Source of the DNA: an uncultured Sutterella sp.
Lineage (GTDB): Bacteria > Pseudomonadota > Gammaproteobacteria > Burkholderiales > Burkholderiaceae_F
DNA length: 8,679 nucleotides
NCBI GenBank assembly: GCA_900770335.1
Contig: CAAGKD010000091.1
Span: 1-8,679 of the forward strand
Direction of reading: 5' to 3'
In this document: positions 1 through 6,061 of the stretch, one piece after another
Position numbering within the stretch: position 1 is the stretch's first letter
Layout: each line of letters opens with the position of its first letter
Program-made: the position numbers and the translations under genes
The notes under the pieces: generated by a model
Database searches by the model: none
What the model saw: the letters and a program-made list of their open reading frames with translations, nothing else
Told to the model about the DNA's origin: nothing

Positions 1-1263
1 GAACGTGGGGTTCGCCGGGAAGACGGGGAGCACCCAGATCACGCGCACCGAGCAGATCGCGACGAGCGTCACCATGGCCGGCGCGAGCGAGTACCCGTAT
101 CCGCGCATGGCGTCCGAGGTCGTCTCCATGACGACGCTGATGAACTCGGGCAGCACCACGTACCAGATGCGGGCGACGCCGAGGGCGATCACCGCCTCCT
201 CGTCCGAGAAGATCCTGAGGAGGTCGCGCGCGAAGAGGATCACGATCGAAACCATCACCGCCGTGACGGCGAGGTTGAGCCAGAAGGACACCCAGGTCGC
301 GCGGCGGCAGCGCGCGAAGTTGCGCGCGCCGTAGTTCTGGCTGATGAAGGTTGTCGCCGCCAGCCCGAATCCGTTGATGAAGCAGTAGACGTTGATCTCG
401 ATCGTCATGCCCGCGACGGAGCCCGCCATCGCCGCCGGCCCGAGGCTGTTGATCGCGGACTGCACGAGAATGTTCGAGAGCGAGAACACCATGCCCTGGA
501 TGCCTGCCGGCAGGCCGATGCGGACCATGGCGCGCAGGGCGTCGCGGTCGATCGCGAAGAGCCGCGAGGGGACGAGCTGCAGGATCCCGGTCGTCCTCAG
601 CTGCCGGAAGAAGAGGATGCCCGCGGCGAGAAGGTTCGAGAGAACCGTGGCGAGCGCGACGCCCGCCGCGCCCCAGTCGGTCGTGAGCACGAAGAACACG
701 TTTCCGGCGACGTTGAAGAGCGTCGCGGCGATGAGGGCCATGAGGGGCACGCCCGTGTTGCCCTTGCTGCGGTAGACCGCCGAGAGGAAGTTGTAGACGG
801 CGATGAACGGCAGCCCGATGAGATAGACCCGCAGGTAGGCCTCGGCGTGGCCGCGCACCGCCTCCGGGACGAGGAGAAGGTCCATGAGGACCGGGACGAG
901 GAGCTCTCCGAGAAGCGCGATGACCGCGCCCAGGATCACCGCGACGCCGAACGACGTGTGCACGCCCCGGTTGGCCGCCTCAAGGTCCTTCATGCCGATC
1001 GAGCGCGCGACGACGACGTTGGCGCCAAGGGCGAGGCCCATGCACAGGCTCACGATCGTGCCGATCACCGGGACGTCGGTGCCGACCGCGGCCATCGCGT
1101 CGCTCGAGACGAAGCGGCCGAGAACCGCCACGTCGGCGGCGTTGAAGAGCTGCTGGAGCACGCCCGTGAGCGCGAGCGGGATCGCGATGAGACAGAGCTT
1201 GTCCCAGAGCGAGCCGTTGAGCATGTCCATGTCCTTGCGGGGACTGCGGGAGAAGAGAGCCAT
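1..1263 (-). CDS. MATE family efflux transporter (3' end outside window)
   Basis: Inner-membrane exporter of the multidrug and toxic compound extrusion family. Members expel cationic drugs or metabolites in exchange for Na+ or H+; the substrate here cannot be read. The reverse strand is open from an ATG at 1263 for 421 codons to the window edge. The N-terminus carries the family signature: MLNGSLWDKL (residues 14-23), then IPLALTGVLQQLFNAADVAV (28-47) and a hydrophobic segment ending in ALGANVVVARSIG (78-90). Hydrophobic helices alternate with short charged loops throughout. Family members run about 440-460 residues, so only a short C-terminus is missing. An AGGA lies 3 nt before the ATG, which is close; Met12 or Met14 are alternative starts. 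A TAGAAT box at 1308-1303 on the reverse strand could be a -10 but has no good -35. The gene follows the small HTH gene on the same strand, 114 nt downstream, so they may be co-transcribed. Confidence 0.93.
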   Translation of the reverse strand, partial: MALFSRSPRKDMDMLNGSLWDKLCLIAIPLALTGVLQQLFNAADVAVLGRFVSSDAMAAVGTDVPVIGTIVSLCMGLALGANVVVARSIGMKDLEAANRGVHTSFGVAVILGAVIALLGELLVPVLMDLLLVPEAVRGHAEAYLRVYLIGLPFIAVYNFLSAVYRSKGNTGVPLMALIAATLFNVAGNVFFVLTTDWGAAGVALATVLSNLLAAGILFFRQLRTTGILQLVPSRLFAIDRDALRAMVRIGLPAGIQGMVFSLSNILVQSAINSLGPAAMAGSVAGMTIEINVYCFINGFGLAATTFISQNYGARNFARCRRATWVSFWLNLAVTAVMVSIVILFARDLLRIFSDEEAVIALGVARIWYVVLPEFISVVMETTSDAMRGYGYSLAPAMVTLVAICSVRVIWVLPVFPANPTF

Positions 1264-1330
1264 GGTTCCTGCGGATTTCCGGATGCGTTTGCGAAGGAAC
1301 GGATTCTATTGGGCGCGGATCAGCAGGGCT

Positions 1331-1380
1331 TGACGGAACGTGTCATCGAGCTGCACTGAACTGCCCGGGACGATCCGTCA
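1331..1380 (-). other. Inverted repeat over the HTH gene stop codon
   Basis: TGACGGA (1331-1337) is complementary to TCCGTCA (1374-1380). The arms can be extended to 10 bases each with one mismatch. The right arm includes the stop codon of the HTH gene. No T-tract follows on either strand, so this is not a classical intrinsic terminator. It could be an RNA-stabilising hairpin or weak attenuator between the HTH gene and the MATE gene. The remainder of this 114-base gap shows nothing else I can name. Confidence 0.3.
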
Positions 1381-1740
1381 CCCGAAGAGGGTGGGGCCCT
1401 GCGGGAGGGCGGACTTCTTCGCGAGGAGCGTGCCCTCGTCGTACTCGCGCCGCCAGGCGGTTACGGCCGAGAGGGGGAGCATGAGCTCCCGGGCGACCTC
1501 CGCGGCCTCAAGCCCCTCCTGGAAGAGCGTGAGGGCTTCGCTCTTGATGTCCTTCTCGAGCATGCCCTTCCTCCTGCGCGGCTTGCGGGGTCTTTTGGGC
1601 GCCGTGGGGGCGGATTCGGAGGACTCCAGCGGGACGCAGGAAGAAGCCGGTCCGGCGGCATCGGCTGAGGGAGCCGGGGCCTCGTCAAAGAGCGTCGGCT
1701 CGCGCGAATCGGGTTCCTCGGCTTTCTTCCTGCTGGACAT
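1378..1740 (-). CDS. Small basic helix-turn-helix protein, unknown function
   Basis: A 120-residue protein I cannot place in a named family. Residues 1-47 are a low-complexity Ala/Pro/Ser/Glu-rich tail. Residues 48-59 (PKRPRKPRRRKG) are strongly basic. Residues about 67-100 read as a helix-turn-helix: KSEALTLFQEGLEAAEVARE, then MLPLSAVTAWRREYD, similar in style to the HTH of transposase OrfA or small-terminase proteins. PTLF occurs near both ends (residues 15-18 and 116-119). The start at 1740 is preferred because a GGAG lies about 6 nt upstream and because the longer reading from 1854 crosses an intergenic inverted repeat. Third codon positions are strongly G/C in the C-terminal half, which supports real coding. 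DNA binding is inferred. It precedes the MATE gene on the same strand and could regulate it, or the divergent amidohydrolase. Confidence 0.7.
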   Translation of the reverse strand: MSSRKKAEEPDSREPTLFDEAPAPSADAAGPASSCVPLESSESAPTAPKRPRKPRRRKGMLEKDIKSEALTLFQEGLEAAEVARELMLPLSAVTAWRREYDEGTLLAKKSALPQGPTLFG

Positions 1741-1795
1741 GGCGGCTCCGTCGTCTGTTGAGTGGGAGAGGCGTCCGCGCCGGAGAACTCCGGCA

Positions 1796-1870
1796 GCTGC
1801 GGGCGGCCTCATGAATTGTAGGGCGCAGCGGCTGTTCGGGAGTCGATCGGCCACAATGGCCGCCCGCAGC
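1796..1870. repeat. 13-bp perfect inverted repeat in the divergent intergenic region
   Basis: GCTGCGGGCGGCC (1796-1808) is the exact reverse complement of GGCCGCCCGCAGC (1858-1870). ATTGT (1815-1819) and ACAAT (1853-1857) extend the symmetry after a 6-nt offset. GGCCGCCCGC recurs at 1914-1923, where GCGGCC (1902-1907) pairs with GGCCGC (1914-1919) in a second hairpin. The repeats lie between the divergent HTH gene and amidohydrolase gene. They could form a cruciform, an RNA stem or a paired operator. No convincing promoter was found in this 224-base gap, although TACAAT on the reverse strand at 1820-1815 resembles a -10. Confidence 0.55.
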
Positions 1871-1964
1871 GACCCTTGATGAGGCTCCCATGGCCAGCGC
1901 CGCGGCCGCCTCCGGCCGCCCGCGATAAAATCCCGGCCTTCCGGATCTTCATCAGGTACCAGCC

Positions 1965-3605
1965 ATGGCTCGAGTCCACTACAAGAACGTCTGCGTCTTC
2001 GTCGGCCGCAAGGGCGAACCCTTTCTCACCGACTTCACGGTCGAGGACGGCGTCTTCATCGCCGCCGACGCCGCCGCCCCCGAGGGGACGGTCATTCGCA
2101 GCGTTGACATGCGGGGCGCCTTCGTGATGCCCGCGTTCCTCGACGTGCACGCGCACCCCGAGGGGCTGGCCATGACGCTTGCGGCCGTGCCTTGCACGCC
2201 GCCCAGGGTCCGCTCGATCGACGACCTCGTGCGGGAGCTGTCGAACTCCCCGGCGGCGAAGTCGGGCGAGGGCTGGATCGACGGGTGGGGGTACGACGAA
2301 AGCCTCCTCGAGGAGAAGCGCTCCCCGACCCGCGAGGATCTTGACCGCGTGAGCCTCGACCGCCCCGTCTGGGTCCGGCGTTCGGACTATCACAGCGCCG
2401 GCGTCAACACGAAGGCCCTCGAGCTCGCGGGCGTCACCCGCGACACGCCCGATCCCGAGGGCGGCGCCTTCGGCAGGGACGCTGCGGGCGATCCCGACGG
2501 CAGGCTCATCGAGCTCGGCGCGGTCAGCTTCGTCGAGCATGCCGCCCGGCCTCCGAAGACCTTCGAGAGCGACGTCGCCTCGATCCTGAATCTCGGCAGG
2601 CACTATCTCTCCCACGGCATCCTCACGACCTGCGACATGATGGCGCATCGCGGCGGCCCAGGGGGGGCGGAGCCGCTTGAGCTCTACCGCGAGGCCGTGA
2701 GGCGCGGGCTTCCCGTTGAGATGAATCTCTACGCCGTCTGGACGGGCGGGGCGAACCCCGTGGGCATGCCCGACCTCTCGCACGACGAGAAGACCGGAAC
2801 AGTTCGGTACGTCGGCGTCAAGCTCTTCGCCGACGGCTCCATCTCCGGGCGCACGGCGGCCGTGAGGAACTCCTACCTGCCGCTCCCGGACGGCGCCGCG
2901 TCCGAGTACCCCTGCGGCATGATGACGCTCGACGAGCCGACCTTCCGCGCGGCCGTCTCCTACGCCCGCAGGAACAGCGTCCAGGTGTCGGTCCACATCA
3001 TGGGCGACCGCTCGATCGACGCGGTGCTCGGGTGGCTCGAGACCGAGAAGCCCTGGCTCGAGGATGCCGGGATTCCAAACGTCCGCCTCGAGCACGCGAG
3101 CATGATGCGCCCCGACCAGCTTGAGAAGCTTGGGAAGCTTCCGCACCGCGTCGCGCTCACGACCCAGGTGATCTTCCCGTTCGCCGAGTGGCGGAGCTAC
3201 CACACGGCGCTCGCCCCCGCGGACTTCAACGCCATCTATCCCGTGAAGAGCATGTCCGAGAAGGTCGAGGCCTTCGCGCTCTCGTCGGACGCCCCCTGCA
3301 CGACCTGGAGCGATACGGACGACGTGTTCGTGTGCTTCGAGGCGGCGGTGACGCGTCGGGACTCCGACGGCGGGCTCTTCAACCCCAACGAGGCGGTCTC
3401 GATCGGAACGGCCCTTGCGCTCTATACAAGCCGTGCGGCCGAGGTGATGCCCGTTCACGGAACAATCGGCCTGATCGAGCCCGGCGCCCGGGCAAGCTTC
3501 ATCACGCTTTCGGCAAACCCCTTCATGACGGCGCCTTCAAAGCTTCATGAGCTGAGGGTGACGGGCGTCTGGAAGGACGGCGAGCGGATCTACGAAGGGA
3601 GCTGA
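1965..3605 (+). CDS. YtcJ-like metal-dependent amidohydrolase (Amidohydrolase_3 family)
   Basis: A complete 546-residue cytoplasmic hydrolase of the amidohydrolase superfamily, YtcJ/NfdA-like branch. Relatives hydrolyse C-N bonds of N-acyl or N-formyl substrates; the true substrate is unknown. Visible motifs: the metal-binding HxH in PAFLDVHAHPEG (His62, His64); RRSDYHSAGVNTKAL (138-152); VGVKLFADGSISGRTA (284-299), whose Lys286 sits where the family has a conserved active-site lysine; VSVHIMGD (341-348, His344); RLEHA (374-378, His377); and LSSDAP (439-444, Asp442), the usual metal or catalytic aspartate. The C-terminal strands (PGARASFITL, then VTGVWKDGERIY) close the beta-sandwich typical of the family. 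Length is normal and no key residue is missing. The ATG at 1965 has only a weak AGG about 8 nt upstream, but residues 3-10 begin the family's first beta strand. It is transcribed away from the HTH/MATE pair and stands alone. Confidence 0.95.
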   Translation: MARVHYKNVCVFVGRKGEPFLTDFTVEDGVFIAADAAAPEGTVIRSVDMRGAFVMPAFLDVHAHPEGLAMTLAAVPCTPPRVRSIDDLVRELSNSPAAKSGEGWIDGWGYDESLLEEKRSPTREDLDRVSLDRPVWVRRSDYHSAGVNTKALELAGVTRDTPDPEGGAFGRDAAGDPDGRLIELGAVSFVEHAARPPKTFESDVASILNLGRHYLSHGILTTCDMMAHRGGPGGAEPLELYREAVRRGLPVEMNLYAVWTGGANPVGMPDLSHDEKTGTVRYVGVKLFADGSISGRTAAVRNSYLPLPDGAASEYPCGMMTLDEPTFRAAVSYARRNSVQVSVHIMGDRSIDAVLGWLETEKPWLEDAGIPNVRLEHASMMRPDQLEKLGKLPHRVALTTQVIFPFAEWRSYHTALAPADFNAIYPVKSMSEKVEAFALSSDAPCTTWSDTDDVFVCFEAAVTRRDSDGGLFNPNEAVSIGTALALYTSRAAEVMPVHGTIGLIEPGARASFITLSANPFMTAPSKLHELRVTGVWKDGERIYEGS

Positions 3606-3612
3606 GGATTGT

Positions 3613-3655
3613 CTTCAGGCCGCTCCGACCTTTCGCCACGCGGTCCGGGCTGAAG
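3613..3655 (+). other. Possible stem-loop downstream of the amidohydrolase gene
   Basis: CTTCAGGCC (3613-3621) pairs with GGGCTGAAG (3647-3655) with one mismatch, and GACC pairs with GGTC inside the loop. It begins 7 nt after the amidohydrolase stop, between two converging reading directions. There is no T-tract, so termination is only a possibility. Confidence 0.3.
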
Positions 3656-3690
3656 GCTTGGGGAGAGGCTTGGCGGCGGATCGGGAGCGG

Positions 3691-3990
3691 TCAGAGCGCG
3701 GGAAGCTCCCGCCAGACGACGAACCGTCTTTGCGCTTCGCAGAAGACGAGGCCGGCGCGGTGCACAGATGCCGTGCCGCCGGGCCTGAAGCTGCTCGAGC
3801 GCTTTCGCAAGGAGCTTGTCGGACTTGTCTGATTCGCGGGCGAACTTGAACGCGAAGACCCAGCGCCGGCGCGCTCCCTCAACCTCCAGGTCGCTGCGGC
3901 CGAACGATTCGAAATGACGGGAAGCTCCTTCATCATTGAAGGCGCTCGGGTCGGTGTCGTCGGAGAAGATGTGCTAGGCGATGCTCCATC
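3691..3990 (-). pseudogene. 3' remnant of an AAA-ATPase / PD-(D/E)XK nuclease family gene
   Basis: Only the C-terminal nuclease part remains. On the reverse strand one frame reads HIFSDDTDPSAFNDE from 3973, then HFESFGRSDLEVEG and RRRWVFAFKFA to about 3770. The last segment, VHRAGLVFCEAQRRFVVWRE, lies in another frame and ends at a normal stop (3693-3691). This is the pattern of the PDDEXK domain that follows an AAA-ATPase-like domain in a common gut-bacterial family: GRSDL-x(n)-(E/D)xK, then a strand ending in W. Damage: an in-frame TAG at 3976-3974; a frameshift near 3760-3775; and Ala (GCG, 3853-3851) where the E of the ExK motif is expected, so the site would be inactive even if read through. 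The ATPase domain is absent. Homology fades at about 3990, where AT-rich sequence begins. Family assignment is from memory of the motif pattern. Confidence 0.75.
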
Positions 3991-4015
3991 AGGTCAAATG
4001 TCGACGGTTTTATTA

Positions 4016-4029
4016 AAATAATATTATTT
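4016..4029. repeat. 14-bp AT-only perfect palindrome
   Basis: AAATAATATTATTT is its own reverse complement. It lies in a short AT-rich patch (about 4007-4030) within otherwise GC-rich DNA, at the junction between the nuclease remnant and the stop codon of the binding-protein gene. Its last base is the final base of that stop codon read on the reverse strand. It may mark a deletion or insertion junction or act as a weak terminator; I cannot tell which. Confidence 0.4.
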
Positions 4030-5693
4030 CATTCTTGGCGGTCCCACGTCGCTCCGATAAAATCAATGCCGCCGTCGGCCTGATTGGTGAATCCTCTGAG
4101 CTCGGATCGCCAGGCGGCCACGGAGTCTTCGAAAATGCACCAGGCATAAGGAGCATCCTTTCGAATGGTCTCTTGAATCTTCGCCTGCTCTGCCCGAGCC
4201 TCTGTTTCATCGGCAATGCCGAAAGCCTGATCCATCAGACTGTCAACGGATTCATTCGTGTAGTACGCAGTGTTGAACAGAACTGGCGGTGCGCTCTTGC
4301 TGTGATAGAGCGGGCGGAGCGACCAGTCCGCGTCGGACGATGCGGACCATCCGGTGTAATAGAGCTCCAACGCCGGCACCTGCCCGGGAGGGGTCGCCTT
4401 GTGCACTCGGGCGACGCGCTCTCCTGCTTCGAGGATGGTGATCTTCACACGGATTCCGACGGCGGCGAGCTGCTGCTGGATCAGCTGAACCGCCCTTTGT
4501 GATGCGGAATCCTGATAGGCGCACCAAAGGTTGGCCTCGAATCCATCCGGAAAGCCCGCTTCAGCAAGGAGTGCTCTGGCTTTGTTCGGATCGTACGGCC
4601 AGGACCCGAGAAGCATCGCACCAGGAATCGCGGGCGGAATCACGCCGCTCGCAGGACGTGCATACCCTCGGTAGGCCGCTTTGACGAGCGCTTCTCGATT
4701 GATGGCGCAGTTGATAGCCTCTCGAACTCGAATGTCTGAGTAGGGCGCCCGAAGATTGTTCATCGCTACGAATCGCATGACCGTGGAGGGCTTGCGAGAG
4801 ACGACGAGTCCCGGAGTGCGTTCAATCTCCGGAGCTGACTCATAGGGAAGCGGCATTGCGAAGTCCGCCTCTCCGGTCTTGAGCATCGCAGCGCGCGCGT
4901 GGTTTTCCACAACCGGAACGAATCGAATTCCGGTCAGATGCGGAAGATCGCCATCCCAATAGTCGGAGCGGCGAACAACTTCCAGAAGCTCTGAAGGGTT
5001 GTAGCTCTTCAGGGCATAAGGTCCCGTTCCGCAGGGCGTGTTCGAGAGGTTCCAGTTCGGATCGGAAAGCGCGGCGGGACAGACCATGGAAAGGATGCCG
5101 CCCGCGAGGCGACGTCGCAGAAACCCGAAGGGTTCGGACAGCCGGAGCGTGATCTCGTACTCGCCGGTCGCTTCCGCCGCGATGATCGGACCGAACATCT
5201 TCGAACGGCCAAGCCGCGTCTTGTCATGGATGAGGTGGTCGAGGTTGAGCTTTGCAGCATGCGCGTCAAAAGCCTCGCCGTTGGAGAAACGAACGCCTTC
5301 GCGAAGCTTGATCACCCAGGAAAGACCGTCTTCGGACGGCTCGGCGGAGAGGGCGAGCGAAGGCTCGGGCTCGAGTCGGTCATTGAGTCGAAGAAAGCCT
5401 TCGTAGAAAGACTTCATCACGACGCGGGAAATCTTGTCCGTCGCGTTGTAGGGGTCAAGCGTAGTGAATCCGGACCCAAGCGCCGCGGTCACCACCTTCG
5501 TCGGAGTTGCTTGCCCATCGTTTCGGGCGGCTTCATTCCTGGAGAAAGGGAATGCAGCTCCGTGCCCCGGCGGGGCGAAGGCAAGCAGCGCGGCGCTGAA
5601 CGCAATCGGAAGCAATGCCCTGAAAAACTTGCGGAAACCTATGTATTCGAGGCTGATGCTCGGGCGTGGGTCGGTCATGCGAAGGAGGTCCAT
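4029..5693 (-). CDS. ABC transporter substrate-binding protein, family 5 (Dpp/Opp/Gsi type)
   Basis: A complete 554-residue extracytoplasmic binding protein of the SBP_bac_5 family, which captures peptides, glutathione, nickel complexes or similar ligands for an ABC importer. The specific ligand is not readable. Residues 21-46 form an export signal: RKFFR, a hydrophobic core ALLPIAFSAALLAFA, then PPGHGA with likely cleavage near 46-47. There is no lipobox Cys, so a soluble periplasmic protein is expected. Family landmarks: TTLDPYNATDKISRVVMKSF (77-96), LREGVRFSNGEAFDAHAAKL (130-149), PCGTGPYALKSYNP (220-233), DYWDG (244-248) and DIRVREAINCAINREALVKA, followed by the alpha/beta C-terminal lobe. 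The start at 5693 is supported by GGAGGG 10 nt upstream (5708-5703). Length matches the family. No permease or ATPase gene is adjacent: the nuclease remnant lies downstream and a mobile-element end upstream. It must pair with a transporter encoded elsewhere or be a relic of a lost operon. Confidence 0.93.
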   Translation of the reverse strand: MDLLRMTDPRPSISLEYIGFRKFFRALLPIAFSAALLAFAPPGHGAAFPFSRNEAARNDGQATPTKVVTAALGSGFTTLDPYNATDKISRVVMKSFYEGFLRLNDRLEPEPSLALSAEPSEDGLSWVIKLREGVRFSNGEAFDAHAAKLNLDHLIHDKTRLGRSKMFGPIIAAEATGEYEITLRLSEPFGFLRRRLAGGILSMVCPAALSDPNWNLSNTPCGTGPYALKSYNPSELLEVVRRSDYWDGDLPHLTGIRFVPVVENHARAAMLKTGEADFAMPLPYESAPEIERTPGLVVSRKPSTVMRFVAMNNLRAPYSDIRVREAINCAINREALVKAAYRGYARPASGVIPPAIPGAMLLGSWPYDPNKARALLAEAGFPDGFEANLWCAYQDSASQRAVQLIQQQLAAVGIRVKITILEAGERVARVHKATPPGQVPALELYYTGWSASSDADWSLRPLYHSKSAPPVLFNTAYYTNESVDSLMDQAFGIADETEARAEQAKIQETIRKDAPYAWCIFEDSVAAWRSELRGFTNQADGGIDFIGATWDRQE

Positions 5694-5954
5694 GTCTGGG
5701 GAACCCTCCGATTGTAACCGTCGACGCGCTGTGAGATCGACTCCCGAGCGGGTTATGGGCGCGGTTTTTAGAAGAGTTCAGCCTCCAACGGCACGCGGCC
5801 GAAACTCGAAACGCCTTCAAAATGCGCCCGGGTGTCAGCATCAACAAAAAAACCGACCGAACGGTCTGTTGTCAAGGATGGAGAGGCGGGGTCTGCCAAC
5901 TTTTTTTGATCCGCCGGCACCAGCAGAGGGAGGAACAAGACTGATGTAGAATTA
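5694..5954. other. Intergenic region upstream of the binding-protein gene
   Basis: 261 bases between the SBP start and the left repeat of the putative mobile element. It contains the SBP ribosome-binding site (GGAGGG, 5708-5703 reverse strand) and a 20-bp imperfect palindrome with an A-tract (separate entry). A T7 run at 5901-5907 lies in the loop of a GGCGG/CCGCC inverted repeat (5884-5888 and 5911-5915). GC content drops at about 5940. I see no convincing gene here. A reverse-strand frame ending VGFFVDADTRAHFEGVSSF and a short tail may be a decayed fragment, but I do not recognise it. Confidence 0.5.
5846..5875 (-). promoter_or_regulatory. Palindrome with A-tract: terminator or TetR-type operator
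   Basis: AACCGACCGAACGGTCTGTT (5851-5870) is a 20-bp imperfect palindrome: the 9-base arms match at eight positions around a central AA. Read on the reverse strand it is preceded by TTGACA (5875-5870) and followed by seven Ts (5852-5846). That allows two readings: a short intrinsic terminator stem with U-tract for reverse-strand RNA, or an operator of the GACCG/CGGTC type used by several TetR-family repressors, overlapping a -35-like box. No good -10 is found 16-18 nt after TTGACA (it would fall in the T run), which favours the terminator. No TetR-family gene is in the window. Confidence 0.45.
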
Positions 5955-5981
5955 ATGCAATTTAGTTTTGTCTCACACAAG
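5955..5981 (+). repeat. Left terminal inverted repeat
   Basis: The left arm reads ATGCAATTTAGTTTTG then TCTCACACAAG. Compared with the reverse complement of 6927-6953 it differs at four positions (A/T, G/C, C/A, A/T), with the block TTTTGTCTCACA fully conserved. It lies outside the transposase-like gene, 80 bp before its start codon. Confidence 0.72.
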
Positions 5982-5986
5982 ACTGC

Positions 5987-6010
5987 AGTGTAAATTAGAT
6001 TTGTTACACT
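5987..6010. promoter_or_regulatory. Operator-like inverted repeat upstream of the TnsB-like gene
   Basis: AGTGTAA (5987-5993) and TTACACT (6004-6010) are perfect inverted arms around a 10-bp spacer, a dyad suited to a dimeric DNA-binding protein. It overlaps the second left-end repeat copy and lies about 50 bp before the start codon of the TnsB-like gene. Binding by that protein (autoregulation) is inference. No clear -35/-10 pair was identified around it. Confidence 0.45.
5992..6009 (+). repeat. Second left-end repeat copy (candidate transposase-binding site)
   Basis: AAATTAGATTTGTTACAC matches the terminal repeat from 5959 (AATTTAGTTTTGTCTCACAC) at about 15 of 18 positions if a 2-base gap is allowed. 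It is in the same orientation and 33 bp downstream, close to three helical turns. A third, shorter match, GATTTAGTT (6027-6035), follows 35 bp later with a divergent right half. Confidence 0.5.
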
Positions 6011-6061
6011 TCTATTCTAGTCAAACGATTTAGTTCGTTCATTCTCAATGTGGGTTAATCA

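Noticed and set aside
5..1359. Plus-strand open frames over the MATE gene
   Set aside because: Arg/Ser/Thr-rich shadows; the reverse frame has clear MATE motifs over its full length.
1340..1879. Plus-strand 179-codon frame opposite the HTH gene
   Set aside because: Low-complexity translation with no domain; the opposite strand has a coherent HTH and better codon use.
1809..3458. 549-codon open frame on the reverse strand, opposite the amidohydrolase
   Set aside because: The translation is rich in Arg, His, Gly and Val with no recognisable domain and mirrors a clearly conserved enzyme; long antisense frames are expected in GC-rich genes.
5711..5716. TACAAT on the reverse strand as a -10 for the SBP gene
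   Set aside because: Transcription from it would start within or after the ribosome-binding site, and no -35 is seen.
5768..5980. 70-codon reverse-strand frame starting inside the left terminal repeat
   Set aside because: No recognisable domain, no ribosome-binding site, and it runs through the repeat and the palindrome; at best a decayed fragment.
5994..6024. Outward reverse-strand promoter in the left end (TTGACT and TCTAAT)
   Set aside because: The spacing is 19 nt and the sequence overlaps the repeat motifs; too weak to call.
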